Assembly (NCBI GenBank): GCA_015178975.1
Contig: WHVD01000255.1
Location: 24,888-88,887, forward strand
Reading direction: 5' to 3'
DNA length: 64,000 bases
Source of the DNA: Hysterangium stoloniferum
Lineage: Eukaryota > Basidiomycota > Agaricomycetes > Hysterangiales > Hysterangiaceae
Under the pieces are notes generated by a model. It made no database searches and had not been told where the DNA came from. It saw only the letters and a program-made list of their open reading frames with translations. This document shows, piece by piece, positions 56,110-64,000 of the stretch. Numbering within the stretch: the first letter of the stretch is position 1; every line of letters starts with the position of its first letter. Both the position numbers and the translations under genes were made by a program.

Positions 56110-58735
56110 GGTGTATTCGTCCAAAAAAGGGGAAGAAGAAAGAAAGAGGCCCGACTAACCGCCCCATAAAACCAACTCCTATCCTCCCCCCATCTCAACG
56201 CTTTTCACGCCATCGATGAAGGCTGTTGCTGCTGCGTATTCAGGGATGTTCATAGCAATGTCGTGGAGTCTTGGGCAGGAGGGGAGGTAACGAGATGAGA
56301 TTGCTAGAACTGTCTATGGGGTTAACATGTTTATACGAGTTGTATTATAAAGAAGGCTGGAAGGGAAAGAAGTGGGAAAGGACTTACCGGCGGTGAAGAG
56401 GAACAGGTCCCGTTCGTAGACCGCTTTGGACAGTGTGGAGAACGTGGTTTAGGATGGATACGAAGGGCTAACAAATAGCAGAAAGCACTATAAACATTCG
56501 TCTTTTGAAAGGAAGAAGGATACACACTGCTTACGCTAACATATCTACCACCATTGGAAAAGGAAAGGTCAACACCGAATATCGAAAAACCTAGGATCAC
56601 GAGGCACTCATATATCAAACAACTCCTTTGCAGTCTCTCAATCCACTAACCCACTCGAGAGAATAGCGGGCGGGGCACCGCGTTCCCAAGACCCTTCGGT
56701 GCGAGGTTGGAGGCAGGCCCTGGGGCGAGATAACCTGTCGAAGCAGTACCAAATCCTTCGTTGGTTGCAGATTCGAATTCCGTTCAAAGTCGTCTTCGTC
56801 ATAGGTACCGGCGCGTTTGAGCTTGGCCTCGGAACCTTCTTCACTTTTTATTGTTGATGATGACGTTGACGTTGAAGAACCGGGTTTCGAAACAACACAC
56901 GCCTCTTTGAGACTAAGCCGCGCAAGCATACCCATCAGCGCAGAACGAGAGGGGAGCGTGTGTAGGTGGTGGAATGAGCGGTGGAGGGAATAGGTTTTAT
57001 AGCACAAACGAGATGATTTTGTCGATCTCCAGCTTGGTGTTTTTGTGTTGGTTCCTCGCACTGTCCTTCCTTCTCACCTACAACCTTCCTTTACTTCCTC
57101 TCCAACTCTTCATCCCAAGGCACCTCGTCGTCACTCCCGTTCCTTTCACTGCACGCTCATCCACTGCCCCTGCAAACACAAACACAAACAACATAGTCCA
57201 TAGTGAGTTTGACAACCTCTGGATCTGAATGTACATCCAACTCACCTGTCCCCACTTCCACCCTACCCTGCCTTAATGCAGGCGCAGGCACAATACTCCT
57301 TACACTAGCACCTGGAGATTGATGACGATGTGGTTGTTAATTTTGATCATGTTTCCCCGCTTGACTCTGCCGCTACGCCTGAGTCTGTTGCCCAGCAGCA
57401 GTTTGTGCCCTTCAGCCGCAATCCGTGCAGGCGTAGAGAGCAAAAGGACCAGTCCGGGTCGCAATTGTGGTTGGAGTTGTGATCAAGTATGCGATTGCGA
57501 CTGCGGCTGCGAGAGTTTGGAAGGGTCTTTTGCCAAGGTGTCGTGAGGCTGATATGTTGTCGTTGTTGTCGCGTGAAGTGGGGTTGAGATTGGGATCAAG
57601 ATTAGACGTGTAGTTAGTGTTGCGGTGCGGCGCTGGAAGTTCGCTTGTGGACCTGGCTATACTGGGATTGGATTGCGATTGTGGGGATACCTGCCACTAC
57701 TGTGGTCGGACCCGTGCCGCCTGCTTCGCCCCTGCCCCCAACGGTACTTGAAACGCTATGCGGATACGCAATTGACCTCGATGCACTCGGCCTGGCGCCG
57801 ATGCTGTGAGCGATATCCCATTAGACCTTGGCCCTCTGGCCCCTGCTGCTGCTGGAAACATAAAGTCCCCACCTCCGGATCCCACTAACACTTGCACTCG
57901 TCGATGACGCATAGTCTCTAATTCACAGGGTCCAGTGAGGGACGGCATGTCAAAAGGCGGTGAGATAGGGTATTGACGGGCATGTTGTTGCTAGTATTGA
58001 AGGCTATGGATATTTTCATGTTAATACCGCTGCTGGTACCCAGACGGGGAATTGCACCGGGAGCTTGCTTCGGACTTGATGTTTGGATCTGGTTCTGAGC
58101 CTGCGGCGACAGTATGTATTTGCTAAAGGAAAAGCGGTCTTCATCATCATCTGGGATGAGCAAATACGAAAATCCAATGGGTTTCAAGGGAGTCTGGGTT
58201 GCCAGAGGAATTGGTTAAGAGGGAGTCGCATAGTTATCCATGGCCTGACGAAGACCGGCTGAAGCAAGCTAGACGGCATGATCGTCTGGCGATCCGAGGC
58301 TGACATCCCGTGCTTCGCATTCGGACGGGACGTCGGCAATTAGCGTAACGTCTTCCAAAAGCGCTAAGCATAACGTCGATCATCGCTCCTGATAGCTGCG
58401 ACGGCGTCCAATGATTCCACGTGCACATCTCGTCTTGATGCCTGTACCATGCTATCTCTTTGAATATGGGCAGCGTGTCCGTTCTCTTTGTGCTCCAGTC
58501 TGCTTGAGAAACCTTTGACACTTGTCATCGCCAATGTAAGGTTATTACTCTTGAGAATTTATCTTATTTACTTCTCACTCTATCTCCCATCTAGAGGGCG
58601 CTGCGGCTGAGGTACCCTGTCCACCTTTTGAAAGAAACAGAAATAAAACAGAACCTGAATATTTATTGTATCTGACGGCTTATATTGCTTTACCTCTACG
58701 TCTACAGATCCTGCGGCGGCTCATCATCAAAGTTC
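56110..58735 (-). pseudogene. Fungal-specific transcription factor pseudogene, unit 2 (inverted copy)
   Basis: As in unit 1, with KLKRAGTYDEDDFERNSNL, ISPQGLPPTSHRRVLGTR and PPAILSSGLVD. A 2-bp loss around GAPPAIL changes frame. A further loss of about 50 bp near 57,870 distinguishes it from unit 1. The 3' deletion after FIDGVKSVEM is shared with unit 1, so it predates the tandem duplication. Confidence 0.73.
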
Positions 58736-60300
58736 CCGGTTTGCCGGATCGCTACACTACGATTGGCACCCTCAAGATCCCCGCTCGCCATCCCGAATTC
58801 CATGGGTAATCCACAAAAGTAGCCGCTCCCTAAGGATTGCGCTCAATATCTCTGTGTGTTCATACGAAAATTCGGGCTAACGCTCCCTACACCTCGCATC
58901 AGGTGCACTCTCACTTAGCTGCGAAGCATACGAACCCATTAACGGGCGCGCTGTTCACGAATGGCTCGTCCAAGACGGCCGAGACTTCTTTCGTGTCGGA
59001 GTGAGATAGGTGACATTGAATTTGGCGACAATGCCAACGCATCACGCCCCGCGGGCAATGGACACTTGAAAGGGACAGGGTCAGTGAGTGGGGCGGGACA
59101 TGAACTGCTGAAGGTCGCACCTGCGCTTGCCCCGGCAGGAGTCACGGCTGAGCTGGGTACCACCCCTACGCCACACTTAACTACAATGCCATCCACGAGT
59201 AGCTCTGATGCGAATATAGAGATAGCCTTCGATAAATACGGGAAGCATTCTTTGGTTTATATCTGTGATTACTTGCTTGCTTCATTTCAAATCCTTACGG
59301 TGTTCTGAACACCATAGATCGCATTTGGCAGTGTTTCCTGAATCTGAGCACGTGTGGGCGATGATATCGACACTGTTGAACCTGGAAATTCCTTTTGTAG
59401 GTTTCTTTTTTGAGCCCGATGTAGACCTTCTGCTTCTCCTAACCCTTATACGGATATCGCAAAGAGAATGGGGAGAAGCTGGCGAAGGCGTGGGGTGAAG
59501 GCGGCGTCAGTAAGGAGACCATAAAGAGATTTGTGCAGAAGTTCATTCTTAAAGAATTCGGGCGGGCTTGGGACTAAATCCCGATCCAGTGGGAATGAAC
59601 TCGAGAGCACACTGGGTCTAAATGGGTTAATTATGGTATTACTTACAATCACTTGGCATTTGTATTTTAATGCAGGCACATTGCAGACTCATACTTGCAC
59701 TACCCGTACATACTCATCCTAGACATCATCTTTCTAAGGGCACCTAGTGGGGTCTTACAATAAAATAAAGTCATGCATTTACACCTTAAGGTTCCTCGCA
59801 CCACCAGCGACATGGGTACCCGAGTGGATCTAAAGAAGCAGGCAAAGATGTACAGTGGATCCTGGCGTGGGAAGGCTTTGTCCAGCATGAAAATGCCAAT
59901 GTCGACACCTCTTCTAGATCACGGATCATCGTAAATATAATAATATGACATGTACCAGGGACAAAGGACAGTGCGGATCTAGACAGGTTTCTTATATTCA
60001 CACAATTTGCTGGTCAGTCCTTGGTTCTAGGGCATGGTCGTGGGCTTGGGTTATGAAAATTTCCTCTGAATGGTCACGGTTAGGCGAACAGCCCTTGACC
60101 TTGAAATCCAGATTCCGGGGTACATCTGCCGATGCAAGGAAAGCATTGGGCGTCCCAGGGAGAACCCGAGTATGCGTTTCAATGGGCGCTAGCCAATAAA
60201 CGATAGTTTCAGTCCAGAGCAGCGTAAAGAATCCTTCCGCAACCTCGAAAAGCAAGCTGCTAGATTGATTTGGCGATTGAAAATGAATATTATAGATTTA
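58736..60300 (+). pseudogene. Unknown degenerate coding region in unit 2
   Basis: Best open part is 58,961-59,308 (TTMPSTSSSDANIEIAFDK, KYGKHSLVYICDYLLASFQ). Then KAWGEGGVSKETIKRFVQK, FILKEFGRAWD and, after an insertion absent from unit 1 (about 59,665-59,845), RRTALDLEIQIPGYICRCK. Not recognised. Confidence 0.42.
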
Positions 60301-61374
60301 TCTGAAAAAATCCACGGCTTAATAATTTTCGATTTACACTGCAGTTGGATGTTCAGTTACGAAGATGTGGGTAAGGGATTAATATTATGGTTTCCTTGCA
60401 GCTGTTCCTAGCACAGACCGAAGGTTGACCTGTCTCTAAAGCCAATCATGCTTCGGCACCGACAAAATGTGTGATAGATATATCGCCATTTAGCTTAACT
60501 TTATAAATTTGTATTCCATTGTAGAGAAGTTGCAGATTCTGCGTATCCTGCGAGCTGACCCTTCAGTGTTTGTGCACTTAAGGAAAGTGTTTTCGACACT
60601 GGATAACAGCGTCTAGAACACTTCATTCAAGTGCATTTTCTTACTGCAGTGGTTGCACATTGCAATCATTGAACTTGGGGACACCTATCTGAGATCTAAT
60701 AGTCAATATTCTGCGACTCATCGTCGACACAAACACAACGGTTTTGGCTAACAAGACCATGAATCCCAAAGTTTAGTATAATACTACTACATGTACCACT
60801 ACAAATTGCGTCACATGTAGTTACCTGCCAGTAATTCCTTTGCTCATATTTGTGCTCACCGCTCGCTGCTCAACATCTCGACATGTAACAATCAAATCAT
60901 GCAACTTTTGTTTTGCGTCTTCGCAGACAGATTATCTCCAGAGTGACACGTAGAGCATGATGAATTTTGTAGTGTGCAAGATTCTAAATCTGAGAAACAT
61001 CTCAAATCCATCGACTAAATAGCTCATTTTGATGGACCCTAAAATCTTATTACTAAATTTATTAACATAACACTAAAGGACGTCTTTAAGAATGGGAGTT
61101 AAGTACTCCTTAAATTAGATATAAAATGCCATAGTTTTAGTCTTACAAATATCTATCTAATTTTCAACTATTGTTTCCTTTTAATGTTGTCTTAAAATGA
61201 CTCATTTTATGCAGTAAAAAAAATGCTGATAAATTCAACCTAAAGGTTACCTTTAATTCCATCTTTGTATGACCTAACATGTCTATAAGTAAGGTTTGGT
61301 ACAAAACAAAATTCATTTTCAAAGTTTATCTCCTTGGGAAGCATTTTGCGGTGCTCCAACAAGGGTTCACCGCG
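60301..61374. other. AT-rich spacer of unit 2
   Basis: Counterpart of 49,861-50,869; no gene or clear mobile element seen. Confidence 0.5.
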
Positions 61375-61560
61375 GCAGTGTATCCTCGTACAAGCACGGC
61401 CACAAGACTATAGCTTGAAATTAATCTCGGGCTGACTGTGCCATAAAATGGCTGCATCCCCTTCTGGTATCAGTACGACTACTGTCCACCAATATCTACT
61501 CCCAACGAGATGACTCTGAGCAAGCACGATAGCGCGCAATCTCGCGATAAAGACTGAGGG
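61375..61560 (+). pseudogene. Truncated upstream G1 duplicate before copy 3
   Basis: Same block as 50,870-51,050. The former start codon is ATA at 61,491, so it cannot initiate in the same place. Confidence 0.75.
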
Positions 61561-61960
61561 AGGTTGACAGCGCCAACTTGAAGGCAGCAGCAGGCGGGAA
61601 GCATCACTCTGGACGGTAATTACATTATACATCGCAATGCCACTTCTCGAATAACAGAAAAGCTGTCTTACTTTCAACTCTGACGCTCAAGAACACTAGA
61701 AATACTATTCTATGGGGGTGACAATCGACCAGACTATTCTTAGAAGCTGTGAGCCTTCAGCGGAAGGGTAAGAAAGTAGTGAGGTAGCTTCGTACACTGG
61801 AGCCTATATGGTTGAGGGAGGGGGTAAGGGCACCTCGTTTACGAAGGCAGGGATGAAATGCCGTAAATCCTGTGTCGGCACGGCCACAAGGCTGTTCCGA
61901 CTGACTGCTGCATAAAAGCGCCGCACCCCCTTCTAATGTAAGTACGACTGCTACCTACTA

Positions 61961-63880
61961 ATGTCTACTTTCAACGAGGCGAGTCTGGGGAATCACGATT
62001 CGGCAACGACTGAAGCCCTCCTCGAAGATGTTGAGGAGTTACCACCTTTGATTTCCCCAGGTGTATTGAGCTCAGAGGAGCTGGAGCAGATCATTGAGAC
62101 GAGGATGAGAGAAAGATTCCGGTTGAAGCTCCGAGAACGATGGAGCTGTAATGAACCCAGGCATGATATATGTTACCTGGCACCCGATGATGGCCAGCAC
62201 ATACCATTGTCTGACAATCATGTAGAGGTTTGGGTTGACGAGTTGGTGAGTAAGGTACAATGCTCTTATAATGTAATCTGTATGACATCCTGTGCATTTC
62301 AGTGTCAAGGAGAGACGAGTTACCATGACCCACCGCTTATTGTTACGATGCCAGGGAGGCCCACGGACACCACATCTAAGCCGAGCCCATATCGCAGTCA
62401 AGACTGGGGAGCGGCCTCACAGGATGTTGGCGCATCTGCAAGTATTGAAATAGGACTCGGGTATTATGGTGGAGTTGGTTTGGAAAGGATTGGGATGAAA
62501 GTCCTTTACATCGCAAAGAAAACTTCGCTAATGGCAAAGTTGACGGTGTACGAGCGAATTACGCGTAGATTGCTTCGGCTTGACAGGTTCTCACAAAAGT
62601 ATTTGACTCTCCCAAGACTGGGACGTCTAATTCAAGAGAGCATTGATTTGTGTAGGTAGGGATAACTCAGCATCAATCATTGAATACACTCGAAATGCTT
62701 ATGTCTTCACAGACCCTCATACCCGCCTCGAATTCGAGTACGGGCCGCGTCGATCTTAGGTGACTGCTGGGCGGGTTTATACAGGAACAACAAAAGTCAC
62801 GCTACAGAGCTTGTGACATGCTTGGGTTTCGCCTTGATACTTTGCCCCGGCACTCCATGGTCACATAGAAATAATACGTCAACTGCAATCACGTCATCCC
62901 TTTATAATGCTGTAATCGAATCACCGCTACACACCAACTTAGATGAGGTTGCATCAACATTTATCGTCCACCTTGCCCAATATTTATCATGCTTTGGTAG
63001 TCAATATCCAACTCTCGTTCACGATCTTGCGTATATTGTGGAAAGTGTTTGTCACGTGCGTCAGCTGACCGTAGAGGAGTTCACTGCGATCAAAGGGTAC
63101 TTTGAATTCTGGTTACAACCGTGCGTCCGCCATCATGTCTTCGCATCCTGCTGATGAAGACCAAAACAGACAAAATCGCCAGCAACGACGGTTGTATGGA
63201 TATAATGAAAGGCGTATACTGCTTTTCATTAATTGCATACAACAAGATGCATGCTTTCGGGATATTGCTGGAGCTGTATTGGAGGTTATAGTGGACGACA
63301 TACACTTGAATATTGCATCCTTGACACTTCATGATGATTTTAACACATATTTACTGTTCAGTGATACCCGGGCCGTGCAACTCTTCTTCTTCAACAGCAC
63401 ACTTCGCACCGATCACATCAGCCAGCTAAATGTGGTGTCTTCGTTCATTGGGCCCATCCTACGGTATGTTTACAATGTTTACCTTCCAGTATTGTCTTAC
63501 CTCCTCTCATGAAATTCTCCTATTAGGTCTGATTTTGACAAAAAACAAGTCCACATTGGACGCTCTCAGCGTCTGGCGAACAAATAATCTCGGTTACTCT
63601 GCAGCTGATAGCTGGATCTTCCGACCCCGAATCCGCATGTACCACTGTGCGCAGCCTCGATAGCATCGCCATTCTTCTGCATCTCCTTCACCATTGTAAA
63701 ACAATGCGTGGCTCAATGAGCGACCCACTTGACCTTAACCGTCTTGAAGGTTTACTTCTCATCGCTCGTTCCTTTTTATGCGTAATTGCCGCACCTTTCA
63801 CGGGCGTGTCGATAGCGTGTAATGCGAGCTTGATATCAGTGTTAGAGACATATAGTTCACATTCTGAACTATCAATTTGA
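61961..63880 (+). pseudogene. G1 copy 3, frameshifted in the last exon
   Basis: Exons 61961-62245, 62303-62655, 62713-63120 and 63170-63463 are intact and match copy 2 (one extra Leu near ALLEDVEELPP). The last intron now ends TATTAG at 63,526, and with two net extra bases the frame meets TAA at 63,585-63,587 after LANK. The old last-exon text continues out of frame to about 63,880 (SLDSIAILLHLLHHCKTMR, GLLLIARSFLCVIAAPFTG). A shortened protein of about 466 aa is possible. 63,881-64,000 continues as in unit 2. Confidence 0.75.
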
Positions 63881-64000
63881 CTAGATTTTTAATCATTTCG
63901 GATAACGTACATATCCCAACCAAACCAAGAGTAGCGTAGCATCGTCCCCCTTTATCTAACCCGCTCTGGAGGCGGATTCCATAGCTGTAGGAACCTATTT

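Larger units (their letters stand above)
41271..64000. repeat. Tandem array of a 10.5-10.6 kb segment (2.1 units in window)
   Basis: The marker GAGCGGCCTCACAGG occurs at 41,274, 51,892 and 62,409 (periods 10,618 and 10,517 bp). Order inside a unit: G1 exons 2-5, unknown coding fragment, fragment X, transcription factor pseudogene (reverse), second unknown coding region, AT-rich spacer, truncated G1 5' copy, G1 promoter and exon 1. Units 1 and 2 are similar throughout but differ by many point changes and small indels. The array begins inside G1 exon 2 and runs beyond the right edge. Confidence 0.93.

Overview
The window looks like nuclear DNA of a mushroom-forming basidiomycete (Agaricomycetes); I cannot name the genus. 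Evidence: the real genes carry several short introns (49-81 bp) with GT...AG ends, the terpene synthase and F-box genes are of the types abundant in this group, and the left half is dense with LTR retrotransposons whose CpG sites have decayed to TpG/CpA. I saw no bacterial-style operons, tRNA, rRNA or CRISPR.

Region 1, 1-12.3 kb: nested retrotransposons. A minus-strand Ty3/Gypsy element (family A; gag, -1 frameshift site, protease, RT, one LTR) runs off the left edge. A solo LTR of its own family sits inside its pol gene. The element itself sits inside a Tc1/mariner-like MITE, which sits inside an older LTR. Further right, a minus-strand Copia element is broken up by three family A LTRs and one family D LTR, three of them with recognisable target-site duplications. 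Region 2, 12.3-20 kb: gene relics. There is a fragment of the CYC8/SSN6 corepressor TPR domain, a Copia RNase H fragment, and a row of three related sesquiterpene synthase genes. Only the middle one has an intact reading frame, and it has lost half of the conserved RY pair. Region 3, 20-33.6 kb: LTR pile-ups around a complete chromodomain Gypsy element (family D) killed largely by CGA-to-TGA changes. Two 17-bp minisatellites have expanded inside one LTR.

Region 4, 33.6-41.2 kb: a degenerate fungal-specific transcription factor gene and one intact three-exon F-box gene. Region 5, 41.27-64 kb: a tandem array of a 10.5-10.6 kb segment (two full units and the start of a third). Each unit carries an orphan multi-exon gene (called G1 here), an inverted copy of the transcription factor pseudogene, and decayed coding fragments. 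G1 is complete in the middle copy (568 aa predicted), 5'-truncated in the first and frameshifted near the 3' end in the third.

Themes: two Gypsy families have a primer-binding site that matches their own LTR, just 2 nt inside the LTR edge (self-priming, as in Tf1). CpG decay separates old from young insertions and marks one element as a mosaic. LTRs repeatedly seed short tandem repeats near their transcription start.
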